Below are positions 16,228-28,569 of a DNA stretch of 64,000 nt, in pieces. Source of the DNA: QHXW01 sp963847515 (lineage in GTDB: Bacteria > Acidobacteriota > Terriglobia > Bryobacterales > Bryobacteraceae). The position numbers were made by a program, and so were the translations under genes. The notes below the pieces were generated by a model that worked only from the letters and a program-made list of their open reading frames with translations, was not told where the DNA came from and did not search any database. The stretch lies in assembly GCA_963847515.1 (NCBI GenBank), contig CAWKAA010000001.1, forward strand, positions 372,001 through 436,000, read 5' to 3'. Numbering within the stretch: position 1 is the first letter of the stretch; every line of letters begins with the position of its first letter.

Positions 16228-17880
16228 TTGAACCGACCCACATCCCTTATTAGCCCTCACCCACCAAGCGCCACAGCTCGGATTGTTTGCCTCGGCGTCC
16301 TATTCTCCACTGAACTAGTTCTCATTTCCACTTGGCTCGATAACGCATCGCTCAGTGGCGGCCGGGGCCTGGTTGGGCTGGTGCATGATTGGGGAGCCTG
16401 GGCCGTACGGGCGGCGGTTGCATTCATCATTTTTTCACTGGTCTTCGCCGCGTTTGCGGCTAAGAAAAGGCTGCAGCAAGCCTCTGGCCGGCTTGCGGAA
16501 CAGCCCATTGCCTGGGAGTTGCTGATCGCGCATCTCGGCGGGCTGCTCTTGTTTACCGGGCTGTCCTGGTTTCTGTTCGAGAGTCATCCAACTGGCTTTT
16601 CGGGTGACGTCACGGTCGTTAGCTGGGTCGCATCCAGCCTGTTAGCGATTGTACTGGCCGCACTTGCCTTTGTGCCGGCGGTGTTTTGGCTGCAGCTTAT
16701 CGTGAACAGCGGCGCGGCGTTGTTGTACGGTTTGACTACGGGGGTCGTAGCCTGCCTACTTGGAAGATATGCATGGGCCCTCTGGCAACCATTGAGCCGG
16801 GCCTCATTCGCGCTGGTTCGAGCTATCCTGCATCCGTTCATTCCGGGTCTGATCTCAAACCCGGCTACCCTCGTGATTGGCAGCCAGACCTTTTTGGTGG
16901 CGATTACACCCGAATGTTCTGGCTATGAAGGCATCGGTCTGGTATTGACTTTCAGCGTAGCCTGGCTTTGGTTCCTTCGACACGAGTGGCGCTTTCCACG
17001 TGCCTTTCTATTGCTTCCCGCTGCCGCCATCGCAATTTGGTTCTTTAACGCTTTGCGGATCGCCGTGCTGATCTTGATCGGAAACGCTGGGGCACCGCGC
17101 ATCGCTCTGGGAGGGTTCCACTCGCAGGCCGGTTGGATTACGTTCACGACTGTTACGATCGGTCTCTGTCTCTTGGCGCGCCGTCTTCCTTGGTTGACGA
17201 GGATCCAGTCAGTCGAATCCCGCCCCTCGGGTAGCGTTGCTCACAACCCTGCAACTCCGTATCTGATACCGTTTCTGACCATTCTCGCGGCTACGTTAAT
17301 CTCCAGGAGCGCTACAGCCGACTTCGAATGGCTCTACCCGCTGCGGGTCCTAACGGCCGCGGTGACGCTTTGGTCGTTCCGGTCCACGTATCAGAAACTA
17401 GACTGGCGCGGCGGGTGGTTTGCGTTAGCCATTGGTAGTTTGGTTTTTTGCGTCTGGGTAGCGCTGGACTACCTCAGCCGGGGGGCTCAGAGTGCTGCCA
17501 TCCCAACCGCTCTGGCAGAGAGCTCTCGAGCAGCGCGGTTCACCTGGCTGGCGTTTCGCGTTGCCGGAGCCCTGGTCACGGTTCCCATCGCTGAGGAGCT
17601 TGCCTACCGGGGCTTCTTAATGCGCCGCCTGACCTCACGCCATTTCGAATCCGTAGGGTGGCGGAATTTCGAGTGGACTCCTTTTTTGATCTCTTCGGCG
17701 GCCTTTGGGGTCCTGCATGGCGAACGCTGGCTGGGTGGGACAGTCGCGGGGTTGGCATATGCTTACGCACTGGTTCGCCGAGGCAGAATCGGAGATGCAG
17801 TGGCTGCGCACGCGACAACTAATGGTTTAGTGGCGGCGTGGGTCTTACTGGCGGGCCATAGGCAGATGTGGGGCTTTTGA
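16228..17880 (+). CDS. xrtE: Exosortase E fused to CPBP (CAAX) intramembrane protease
   Basis: A 550-residue polytopic membrane protein. The exosortase half carries the catalytic triad: C230 in TPECSGYEG, R277 in FNALRIAVL and H298 in GGFHSQAGW. The C-terminal half is a CPBP-type protease with E456-E457 and R461 in IAEELAYRG, H497 in GVLHGERW, and H528 with N532 in VAAHATTNG. This fusion is the known exosortase E/protease that works with VPEID-CTERM proteins, and one is encoded just upstream. It is expected to cut the sorting tail at the periplasmic face of the inner membrane; the role of the protease half is not established. TTG 16228 is the likely start; no ATG or GTG is better placed. Confidence 0.9.
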   Translation: MNRPTSLISPHPPSATARIVCLGVLFSTELVLISTWLDNASLSGGRGLVGLVHDWGAWAVRAAVAFIIFSLVFAAFAAKKRLQQASGRLAEQPIAWELLIAHLGGLLLFTGLSWFLFESHPTGFSGDVTVVSWVASSLLAIVLAALAFVPAVFWLQLIVNSGAALLYGLTTGVVACLLGRYAWALWQPLSRASFALVRAILHPFIPGLISNPATLVIGSQTFLVAITPECSGYEGIGLVLTFSVAWLWFLRHEWRFPRAFLLLPAAAIAIWFFNALRIAVLILIGNAGAPRIALGGFHSQAGWITFTTVTIGLCLLARRLPWLTRIQSVESRPSGSVAHNPATPYLIPFLTILAATLISRSATADFEWLYPLRVLTAAVTLWSFRSTYQKLDWRGGWFALAIGSLVFCVWVALDYLSRGAQSAAIPTALAESSRAARFTWLAFRVAGALVTVPIAEELAYRGFLMRRLTSRHFESVGWRNFEWTPFLISSAAFGVLHGERWLGGTVAGLAYAYALVRRGRIGDAVAAHATTNGLVAAWVLLAGHRQMWGF

Positions 17881-18010
17881 AAAGCGGCTGATCTGGGAGC
17901 TGCAGCCAATCTGCATGAATACTGGCTCGTGCGCCGCCACTAGAGACTGGATCGAAAATGTTACACTTGTCCCTGGTGGGCTTAGGGCCAATGAATTGAG
18001 GCTCTTTCGC

Positions 18011-19396
18011 ATGAGCCATTTCCAGCCGCGGAGTTCGCCCTACAACGTTTCTCCTTCCGTCCAGGCGGGCGGTTTCCTGGCGTCCTTTCCCTCGAGAGGC
18101 TCACGCTCCGTTCGAAAGCCCACCCTCACAGCATCATCAACTGGATCGCCAGAACCCATCCCGAGCGTGCTGCAGCGCGTGGGTTTCTGGATGCTCTTCG
18201 TTTTGGTGGTTTCGGGCTTCGTAAACGATTGGTCAGTGCGTTTGTTGGGAAGCAACACCTACCTATTGGTCCTAATGCTGGTGCTGCTTCCCGCAGTGTG
18301 GTTACTGTCCGGATCGAGCTTGCATGGACTCCGGCATCCGATTGGCAGATGGTGGCTCGCATTTCTCGTGTGGTTGCTGCTTGCTACTCCGTTCAGCGTC
18401 TGGAGAAGAGGAAGCGCGTCGATGCTTTTGGATTTCATTCCTCGTTCTTACGTGTTATTTTTTTACACGGCCACTCTGGTTACATCGCTCCGCCAGTGCA
18501 GGTTTTTGATGTACGCCAACCTTATCGTCACATTCGGCACTTTAGCAGCCTGCATCATTTGGGGAGCATATAGTGACGATGCGCGGTTCTACGTTCCGGG
18601 GGGAATCGGCATACTGGTCAACGCGAATTTGTTAGCACTCAGCCTTCTGTTGGGTGCGACGCAATGTATCTATCTTTTGTATCAGAGTGGCGTCGTCCAG
18701 AAGCTCACGGGTATTGCCGGAATCTGCATTGCCATTCCATACATGCTGAAGACCGGATCACGGGGCTGTATGGTCGCCGCGATTATCTGTGGTATTTTTT
18801 TTCTGGCGCTGACACACCGGCGGCGTGTTTTCCTTCCAGTAGCCGCAGCAGCTGCCGCCATCGGATCATTCGCGCTCCTCCCGACCACGTTGAGCCGCCT
18901 GGTTCAGGTGGGGATAGGAGATGAAACCGATCCTTCTGCGGAGATGTCCCGACAGACGCGGACCGAGTTACTCAAACATAGTCTCTATGAGACTGCTATA
19001 CACCCATTGTTCGGAGTCGGGCCCGACCAGTTCGCAGTTCAAATGGCCGAAGAGGAGAGGGCAAAGGGAGCATGGGAACCGTGGCTCGGAACGCACGATT
19101 CTTATACACAGGTATCCAGCGAGTGCGGTATTCCGGCTTTGATTTTCTATTCGGCGGTGATTGTTCTTTGCTGGCGTATGAATTTCCGCTTGTTCAGAAC
19201 AACCAAAAGTAATCCCCAACACGCAGAGATTCATGCTCTGAGCGCCTCCCTTCTCTCCACGACCCTCGCGTATACTGTGTGTAATCTTTTTTTCGAGATG
19301 GCTTATACCAGTACGCTACCCGCGTTGGCTGGTTTGACGCTTGCAGTCTACAATTCGAGCCGGCCAGTTCTGGAGGCGGATCCGGCGTCCTCCTGA
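18011..19396 (+). CDS. O-antigen ligase/polymerase-like membrane protein (Wzy_C family)
   Basis: A 461-residue membrane protein with about eleven hydrophobic segments and the large periplasmic loop characteristic of O-antigen ligases and Wzy polymerases: HPLFGVGPDQF and GTHDSYTQVSSECGIP. The His in the THDSY motif is the conserved functional residue of this superfamily. ATG 18011 (MSHFQPRSS) is chosen; the frame is open 96 bases more but without a ribosome site. It follows the exosortase gene in the same direction and precedes wecB. Exosortase loci are usually linked to exopolysaccharide genes, and this fits that rule. Confidence 0.85.
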   Translation: MSHFQPRSSPYNVSPSVQAGGFLASFPSRGSRSVRKPTLTASSTGSPEPIPSVLQRVGFWMLFVLVVSGFVNDWSVRLLGSNTYLLVLMLVLLPAVWLLSGSSLHGLRHPIGRWWLAFLVWLLLATPFSVWRRGSASMLLDFIPRSYVLFFYTATLVTSLRQCRFLMYANLIVTFGTLAACIIWGAYSDDARFYVPGGIGILVNANLLALSLLLGATQCIYLLYQSGVVQKLTGIAGICIAIPYMLKTGSRGCMVAAIICGIFFLALTHRRRVFLPVAAAAAAIGSFALLPTTLSRLVQVGIGDETDPSAEMSRQTRTELLKHSLYETAIHPLFGVGPDQFAVQMAEEERAKGAWEPWLGTHDSYTQVSSECGIPALIFYSAVIVLCWRMNFRLFRTTKSNPQHAEIHALSASLLSTTLAYTVCNLFFEMAYTSTLPALAGLTLAVYNSSRPVLEADPASS

Positions 19397-19416
19397 ACAT
19401 AGTTCGTACAAGTCTT

Positions 19417-20544
19417 ATGCACAAGCTCCTCTTTGTTCTAGGGACCAGGCCGGAAGCCGTCAAGCTATGCCCCGTTTTGCTCCATATGCGCCACCGGACG
19501 CAGAATTTTGATGTGCGTGTCTGCGTGACGGCTCAGCATCGCTCGATGCTCGATCAGGTGCTGACCGCGTTTGATGTCACGCCAGACCACGATCTTGATT
19601 TGATGCAACCGGAACAAACCCTTTCGCAATCCACCTCGCGCATGATGGCGGCGCTCGAGCCGGTCATGAAGGCGGAGCGTCCCGATATGGTTGTGGTTCA
19701 GGGCGACACGATCACGACGCTATGCGGGGCGCTGGCTGCGTTTTATAACAAGGTGCCCATAGGCCACGTAGAAGCGGGCCTGCGGACAGGCGACTTTCAG
19801 GCGCCTTTTCCGGAGGAAATGAACCGCGTGCTGATCGCGCGCATGACGAACCTGCACTTCGCCCCCACCGAGAGAGCTGGACGCAATCTGGAGAATGAAG
19901 GCGTGGAACGCACCCGGATCTTCATGACGGGGAACTCGGGAATCGACGCCGTACTCCACGTCAAGGCCGGCCTGGAGAAGGGAACCTTGCGGGGTGGCGA
20001 TTGGCCGCAACTCGATCCTACGAAAAAATTGATCGTGGTGACGGCCCACCGCCGCGAAAGTTTTGGCAATGGTTTCGAAAACATCTGTGTCGGACTGGCC
20101 GGGCTGGCAGAGCGCAATGATGTGCAGATTGTGTATCCCGTGCATCGCAATCCCAATGTGCTCGACCCGGTGCGCCGCCGGCTGGCGAATCTGGACAACG
20201 TAATTCTCTTGCCGCCGCTCGATTATGTTCCTTTCGTCGATTTGATGCGCCGCGCCTACCTCCTGATCTCCGACTCAGGCGGCGTGCAGGAGGAAGCGCC
20301 CTCGCTCGGTAAACCAACCTTGGTGCTGCGCGACAAGACCGAGCGACCGGAGGCCGTAGAAGCCGCCACGGCGAAACTCGTAGGAACCGAGCCAGATCGA
20401 ATTGTCAGCGAAGCCAGCCGGCTCCTGGACGATCCGGCCGAATATGGACGGTGTGCCCGTGTTCACAGTCCTTATGGCGATGGCCGCGCGAGTTTCCGGA
20501 TTGGGGATGCCATTCATTCATTCTTCGAAGCGAGGCAGGGATAA
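19417..20544 (+). CDS. wecB: UDP-N-acetylglucosamine 2-epimerase (non-hydrolysing)
   Basis: A 375-residue cytosolic enzyme that interconverts UDP-GlcNAc and UDP-ManNAc for surface polysaccharide synthesis. Clear family motifs: LGTRPEAVKLCP at the N-terminus, QGDTITT, HVEAGLRTGD, TAHRRESFG, YPVHRNPNV and SDSGGVQEEAPSLGKP with RPEAVEA. The length is normal for WecB. It lies 20 bases after the ligase gene, so the two are likely co-transcribed, and a terminator-like hairpin follows at 20590. Confidence 0.93.
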   Translation: MHKLLFVLGTRPEAVKLCPVLLHMRHRTQNFDVRVCVTAQHRSMLDQVLTAFDVTPDHDLDLMQPEQTLSQSTSRMMAALEPVMKAERPDMVVVQGDTITTLCGALAAFYNKVPIGHVEAGLRTGDFQAPFPEEMNRVLIARMTNLHFAPTERAGRNLENEGVERTRIFMTGNSGIDAVLHVKAGLEKGTLRGGDWPQLDPTKKLIVVTAHRRESFGNGFENICVGLAGLAERNDVQIVYPVHRNPNVLDPVRRRLANLDNVILLPPLDYVPFVDLMRRAYLLISDSGGVQEEAPSLGKPTLVLRDKTERPEAVEAATAKLVGTEPDRIVSEASRLLDDPAEYGRCARVHSPYGDGRASFRIGDAIHSFFEARQG

Positions 20545-20589
20545 AATTGGCCGATTTGCCGTCTCACGGGGTCGTTTGTATTGCGCCAG

Positions 20590-20618
20590 ACCGGCGAACC
20601 ACCGGTTTACCGTTTTTC
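20590..20618 (+). terminator. Candidate terminator after wecB
   Basis: ACCGG (20590-20594) pairs with CCGGT (20602-20606) around a 7-base loop, followed by the T-rich tract TTACCGTTTTTCGTTT. It lies 45 bases after the wecB stop. Confidence 0.45.
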
Positions 20619-20748
20619 GTTTCCCCTTTGAATCCAAGTGCATCGCGGCCAATCTGGTGGCAGGACCGGCCCATCCGCCAACGATGACTGATACAATACG
20701 TAGCCATCAGCCCTTGGTATCGGGCTTTGCTCCGAAAGGGATCGAGCG

Positions 20749-22111
20749 ATGAGAACGATGCGTATCGCGCTCCTGACAGCGTGGACGCTGGGAAGTCTTG
20801 CGGCACAGAAATCGTCCGCCGAAGTCAGCTATTTTCGCGACATTCGTCCTATCATCCAGCGCAGTTGCCAAGGCTGCCATCAGCCGGCAATGAAATACGG
20901 CGGCCTCGATCTCACACTATACGAAGGCTTCAGCTGCGGGCGGAAACAAAGGCCCTGCGTTTAAGGTTGGAGCTCCGCAGGAAAGCCTGGTCCTCGCCTA
21001 TCTGAAAGGCGAACGGCAGCCGCGCATGCCGTTCGGTACGCCGCCGCTGAGCGACGATCAGATCGAGGTGTTCCGGAGCTGGATCGCCTCGGGCGCCAAG
21101 GACGACACACCACCAGAGGCGCGCGAAAGCTTGCCTTTGGACAAACCTCCGGTTTATCATTTGGCTCCGGTCATTACCGCGCTCGCGTATTCACCCGATG
21201 GATCGCTGCTGGCTGTTTCGGGATATCGCGAAGTGCTGCTTCACAAAGCGGACGGCACAGGGTTGCTTGCACGTCTTGTAGGTCTTTCCGATCGCATTCA
21301 GTCGCTGAAGTTTTCGAACGACGGCAAGACGCTGGTTGCGGCGGGAGGAACGCCGGCGCGGTTTGGCGAGGTCCAACTCTGGGACGTCGACTCGCGCAAG
21401 CTGAAGCATTCGGTCACTCTCACGAATGAAACCGTTTTTGGCGCTTCCGTTTCGCCGGATGGATCGCGCGTGGCAGTAGGCTGTGCGGACAACACGGTAC
21501 GGGTGGTGGACGCCGCAGCAGGCAAAGAAGCGCTCAAGATTTCGAACCATGAAAATTGGGTGCTTGGCACGATCTTCGGCGTTGATGGCAAGCGCCTGGT
21601 TTCGGTAGGGCGCGATCAGGCCGCCAAGCTTACCGACGCGGCCAGCGGCGCATTTATCGAGAACATCAACGCCCTCCGGGGCGAACTCACAGCAGTAGCA
21701 CGGCACCCCACGCGTGACCTCATCCTGATCGGCGGCGCCGAGCGCATTCCGTATTTATATATGATGGATCGGCCGGCTTCGATGAAGATCGCGGACGATT
21801 CGACGCTGGTGCGCAAGTTCGAAATGCAGGATGGCGGTATCTTTGCCCTCGCGTTCTCGCCGGACGGTTCGCGAATCGCGGTCGCTGGCGCATCCGATGA
21901 AGTGCCTATCTATCAAACCGAAACCGGCGAGCGCGTCGCCACCTGCAGAGGTCACGGGGGAACCTACGCCGTTGTGTTCAGCCCCGACGGCGAGCATCTG
22001 TCCGCGGGCGGCTTCGACGGCAAGGTTCGGACCTATGAGGTCAAGTCGGGCAAACCGGAGCGCGAGTTTGTCCCCGTACCGCTCGAATCGCAACTGGCTT
22101 CCGCGAGGTAA
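20749..22111 (+). pseudogene. Planctomycete-type cytochrome c domain plus WD40 propeller protein, one frameshift
   Basis: The gene encodes a signal peptide (about residues 1-21), a cytochrome-c-like domain with haem motif C40-QG-C43-H44 (YFRDIRPIIQRSCQGCH), and from about residue 125 a seven-bladed WD40 propeller with recurrent FSPDGSRIAVAG-type strands. A +1 base near 20930 shifts the frame inside the cytochrome domain; the restored reading is AAGGNKGPAFKVGAPQESLVLAYLK in the next frame. The second part then runs intact to the stop at 22111. Such proteins head clusters of PPC, DUF1549 and DUF1501 genes in Planctomycetes and Acidobacteria. The role is unknown; an extracellular redox or binding function is usually assumed. 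The stop overlaps the next ATG by one base (TAATG). Confidence 0.82.
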
Positions 22112-24577
22112 TGGTTATGTGGAGAGTCACGGTTTTTGTGTTTTCGTCGGCGCTGGCCCTATCCGCCGCCGCTCCTGAGTTGATGGAGCTGGAGCCGCGC
22201 GGCGCTGAGCGCGGGAAATCGTTGACCGTCACGCTGGTGGGAACGAATCTCGTTGAGGGTTCGCAGGTACTCTCCACGCTGCCCGCGACGTTCACTCCAC
22301 TCACGCCGCCGCAGGACAAAATGGCGGTGGGTCGCCAGTTGCCGTTCTTGGTCGAACTGAAGGCGGATGCACCGGTCGGTGCTTACCCGGTCCGCGTGCA
22401 GACGCCTGACGGTTTGTCGAACATCCTCCTGTTCACGGTCGGCGCATTTCCCGAGGTTGTTGAAGAAGAGTCAAAGCCGGAGTCGCGCGAGCACTCGAAT
22501 GATTCAATCGAGACGGCCCAGCGCATCGATCCGCCAGTGACTGTGAATGGCACGTTGAACGGACCCGACCGCGATTACTACCGCATTAGAGCGAGACAAG
22601 GCGAGCATCTGGTGCTGGAAGTGGAGGCGCGACGCGCCGGCTCGGCGATCGATCCCGTACTCATCCTGGTCGACTCCTCCGGGAAGCAGCTCGCGCGCAG
22701 CGAAGACGCGCCTGGTTTGGGCGTAGACTCCCGCATCGATATGACTTTTCCGCGAGATGGCGACTACTACGCCGTCGTGCATGACGCGCGCTTCAGCAAA
22801 CAAAAGCAGAATTTCTACCGGCTTAAGGTGGCGAGCTTTCCCTACGCGGACGGCATTTTCCCCCTCGGCTGGAAGCGTGGGGAGAAGGTCGATGTCGAGT
22901 TCTTCGGCGGCAGCCTCAATGCACCGGTGAAGGTGGCGGCTGATTTGTCGGCGCTGACACCGAAAATGGACGTTACTCGCGTGGGCGTGCCCGGCGAGTC
23001 GGGTAGCCTGCCGTTTCTGTTTGTCGTGGGCGATCTGCCGGAAAGAATCGAGCCTCAGCGCCAGAGTCCAGCCGAGGCTGTCGCACTCGATCCGTCAACC
23101 GTCATGAACGGCCGGATTTCGAAGACGGGTGAAGTGGATCGCTACAAACTAGCCGTGTCGCCAGGCGAGCAGTGGGAGCTGGAATTGCGGGCGCGGGGCC
23201 TTGGCACGTCGCGCTTGGATGGCGTGGTGGCGGTTTATGATGCGACAGGGAAAGAAGCTCGGTTCAGCCGGAGACAAACCACCGAAAGAGGATGTTTTTT
23301 CCCTGCTTTCGGCGGGGCGTACCAGTTCTGATCCGTGGCTCGATCTCAAGGTGCCGAACGGTGTGCACGAAATTGTCGTGACCATAGAGGACCTGCTGGG
23401 CCGCGGCGGGCCGGGATTCGCCTATCGGCTGGTGGCACGCAAGCAACCTCCTGATTTCAAGCTCACGGTGCTTGAACCATTCGTAAACGTTCCAGCACAG
23501 GGTACAGTTTCGGTGAACGTCTCAGTCGACAGGCGCGGCTTTGTCCGGCCGATCCAGTTGGGCATCTCGGGCCTGGGCGACGAGTACATTGTCGGGGGCG
23601 GTCATATCCCTGGCGAATGGAAAGACGACGTTTATTCGATCTCGCGGCGCGGCGTTTTGACGATCACTGCCAAGCCTGGCGCCAAGCCGAAGAAGCTAAC
23701 TGAAATCGCTATATGGGGCGAAGGAAAAACGGAGGATGGCGCGATCGTCCGCCGGAAGGCACAGTGCCTGGGCATGATCACAGACGTTGCGGGCGGTACC
23801 GGCATCGCTGACGCCGAAGGTAGAGAGAACCAAAGCCCGTTCGTCGCGCCATGGCTTGGTCTCGATCTGGCTGTGGTGGTTGCGAAGGAAGAATCCGGTG
23901 CGATTGAGCCGGAAGCACCCCGCCTGCTTCGCCTGGTACAGGGCACTGGCTACTCGTTGAAGTGGAGCTTCAGGCCGCGCAATCCGGATGCGCGGCCGCC
24001 GGAAAACGTCGGCGTCGACGTAGTTTCGCCGTCAGCGGCTGAGATTAGTGTGCGGCGCGCCAAAACGGAGAAGAAAGAAGAAAAATACGCAGACAAAGGC
24101 GAGTTCAGTTTGCTCACCACCACCCACACATCGCCCGAGAAGTACGACCTGATGATGTTCGCCGACTCCAAGGACGACAATGCCGAAGGCCTAGTGACGC
24201 AAGCCATGACGCTTGAAGTCATCCAGGGGTATAGCATGGCGGCGCCCAAGGAGCCGGTCACGTTGCAGCCGGGGAGAAAAGGGGAGTTGGTGGGCGCCTT
24301 CCATCGTGAGCCTGAGTTCGTGCAACCCGTAAGCATCCTGGCTGAATATCTTCCGGCGCATGTGAGCTGCCAGCCGGTGGAATTGCGGCAGGAGGCGAGC
24401 GAGTATCGTCTCTCGTGCGAGGCGGGAGCGTCGGTTAAGCCAGGAGAATATGAGTTTCAGTTGACTCCCTCGTCCGTAGTGGTTGGTCTTGACAAACGTG
24501 AGGTGCCTTACAAGATTGCGCCGGTGACGGCAAAGCTGATCATATCCGCCAACCAAACGGCGCAGGCAGCAAGATAA
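22111..24577 (+). pseudogene. PPC-domain (bacterial pre-peptidase C-terminal) exported protein, one frameshift
   Basis: The two frames join into one exported protein of about 820 residues. After a signal peptide comes an Ig-like domain, then PPC-type beta-sandwich domains (for example TVNGTLNGPDRDYYRIRARQG and VLILVDSSGKQLARSED) and further beta-rich domains. A +1 base near 23254 breaks the smooth junction DATGKKLGSAGDKPP. The translation start overlaps the preceding stop, and the DUF1549 gene starts nine bases after the end. A paralogue with the same order of domains lies at 60306, there intact, which supports the reconstruction. No catalytic residues are evident; a scaffold or polymer-binding role is likely. 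Confidence 0.8.
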
Positions 24578-24586
24578 GGGGGAACG

Positions 24587-27032
24587 ATGCGGAATAAGAT
24601 CTGGGTGATCGCACTGATGACGATGGCGGGCGGAGCGCTCGCGACTGGTCAAGATGTCACCACGCTCTCCGTGATTCCGCCGGAGTTGACATTCCGCTCG
24701 CCCGACGAAGGCATGCGCGTCCTCATCGTGGGAACCACGGCTGACGGAGAGAAGGTGGATCTCAGCGAGTCGGCGCAGTTCGATCCCGCAGACGCGATCG
24801 TGAAGCGCGGGCCAGACGGCCTCCTCTATGCCACGCGCCAGGGCGAGACAAAAGTGACGGTCACCGCTGCCGGCGCCAAAGCGCAATTTACCGCGCACGT
24901 CGCCGATCTCACCAAACCGCCGCAGGTCAGTTTTCTCCGCGATGTGGAACCGGTCCTCAACAAGGTCGGTTGTACCTCGGGCCTTTGCCACGGCTCGGCC
25001 AAAGGAAAAAACGGTTTCAAGTTGTCGCTCCGCGGATACGATCCGGAGTTCGACTATGAAGCGCTGCTCTACGATATGTCCGGGCGGCGTTTTAACCGCG
25101 CCGATCCCGCTCGCAGCCTGATGCTGGCGAAGCCCACGCAACAGGTGCCGCACGGCGGCGGGCTGCGCATCGAACTGGGTTCGCGCTACTACAAGACCAT
25201 ACTGAGTTGGATTTCTGCGGGTGTGCCGTACGGCGATCCCAAGGTTGACCGTGTAGAGAAACTCGAAGTGCTCCCCAAGGAAGTCTTCATGCATGGCCCC
25301 AGCAAGACCCAGCAGGTGTTGGCGTTGGCCCACTATTCGCGATGGCTCCGTGCGCGATGTAACGCGTGAGGCCAACATTTCAAGCAACACGCCCGAAGTC
25401 GCCGACGTGGATACCAACGCACGCGTAAAGGGAGAGCGCAAAGGCGAAGCCGCCCTGCTGGTCCGCTATGAAGGCAAGTTCGTGGCGGTGCCGGTAACCG
25501 TGCTGAATCCAAATCCGGGTTTTGCGTGGAACAATCTGCCGCAACACAACTACATCGATGAGCTGATTGATGCCAAGCTGAAGCGGCTGAAGATTCTGCC
25601 ATCGCCGGCGGTGGATGACGCGGAGTTTCTGCGTCGCGTTTCGCTGGATCTTATTGGTCTTCCGCCCACGCCCGCAGAGCTCCGTGCTTTTGTCGAGGAC
25701 AAGACCGATTCCCTCACCAAGCGCAGCCGCATGATCGATCGCTTGATCGCTCGTCCGGAATACGTGGACCACTGGACGCTGAAGTGGGGCGACCTGTTGC
25801 AAGTCAGCCGGCGCTACATGGGTGACAAAGGAATGTGGGAGTTTCGCGAGTGGATTCGCGATTCCATCGCGCAGAACAAGCCCTACGACAAGTTCGTGCT
25901 ATGAGCTGCTGACGGCGCGCGGCAGCTCTTATGAGAATCCCGCGGCTAATTTTTTCCGCGTCACGCGGAACGCCAAGGCCTCGATGGAGAAGACCACGCA
26001 GTTGTTCATGGGCGTGCGCCTGGTTTGCACACAGTGCCACGACCATCCGTTTGAAAAGTGGACGCAAAACCAGTACTACGAGATGACTGCATTTTTTCGG
26101 CTCGGTTGGTCTGAAGCCCGGTTTTCAGAGCGGTGACGAGATCGTTTACGACAAGCGCGAGGAGTACGAAATAAAACACCCCAAGACGGGCCGCGTGGTT
26201 GCCGCCAAGTATCTGGTGGCAAGTATCGGTGCGCCGCCTATCCCAAGCACCTCGGAGCGTCGCGAAGCGCTGGTCGAATGGCTGACCTCGAAAGACAACC
26301 CGTTCTTTGCGCGCGCCATCGCCAACCGCATCTGGAGCTACTTCCTGGGCCGCGGCATCATCGAGCCCGTGGATGACATCCGCGCGTCGAACCCGCCGGC
26401 CAATGAGGCGCTGCTCGAAGCATTGACCAAGGATTTGACGGATCATGGTTTTGACTTGCGCTACTTGATGAAGACGATCGTAAATTCGCGCGCGTATCAG
26501 GCCGGCATTCAGACGAATGTATGGAACGAAGACGACAAAGTGAACTTTTCGCACGCCGTTCCGCGACGACTGGGCGCCGAGGAACTGATGGATGCACTTA
26601 CGCTGGCAACCGGGTCACGGCCGACATTTCCCGAAGTACCCGCCGGACACCAAGGCAGAAGAGTTTCCCGATCCGCACGTCGGCAGGGATGGCTTCCTCG
26701 ATGTGTTCGGCAGGCCTGCGCGCGAGTCGTCATGCGAGTGCGAGCGCCGCAGCGACATCAGCCTGCCGCAGGCGCTCAACCTGGTAAACGGCAGGACGAT
26801 TGGCGATGCCATCGCCGATCCCAAAGGTCGCGTAGCGAAGCTGATTCTCGCGGGTGCATCTGATCGTGCGATCGTCGAAGACTTGTATCTGGGTTCGCTG
26901 AGCCGATTTCCGACCGCCAAGGAATACGACACGGCTTTAACTTTTCTGAAAAGCAGCCAGAGCCATGCTGCGTGGGCGCAAGATCTGCTTTGGTCGTTAG
27001 TCAACAGCAAGGCGTTTTTGTACAACAGGTGA
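24587..27032 (+). pseudogene. DUF1549/DUF1553 cytochrome-like protein with four frameshifts
   Basis: Five overlapping frames join into one protein of about 815 residues: signal peptide, a BIG2/Ig-like domain, a Planctomycete-type cytochrome domain with the unusual spacing GCTSGLCHG (C-x4-CH), a second Ig-like domain, DUF1549 with FLRRVSLDLIGLPPTPAE and the haem motif CTQCHDHP, then DUF1553 ending in VNSKAFLYNR. Breaks lie near 25338, 25900, 26092-26097 (six T where five are expected) and 26627-26629 (three T where two are expected); all are consistent with single added bases. With a base-perfect frame this would be a normal member of the family. The DUF1501 gene follows 47 bases downstream, the usual partner. 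Function unknown, probably periplasmic. Confidence 0.82.
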
Positions 27033-27079
27033 GGTTTCTGGCGCCGGGCTTCCGGAGCTAGCGCCAGAGGAGGTATTCA

Positions 27080-28519
<1,440 letters not shown>

Positions 28520-28569
28520 ACCAGGGGATCTGGCTCACAGGAAAACTGACTCCGGATACAGTCTCATCC

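Noticed and set aside
24191..25441. Minus-strand frame of 416 codons
   Set aside because: It is opposite to the PPC and DUF1549 genes, whose domains are clear; the product is rich in Arg/His as antisense frames in GC-rich DNA usually are.
24587..27032. Programmed frameshifting in the DUF1549 gene
   Set aside because: Four separate shifts without a shared slippery site or downstream structure, two in T runs; errors or decay are simpler.
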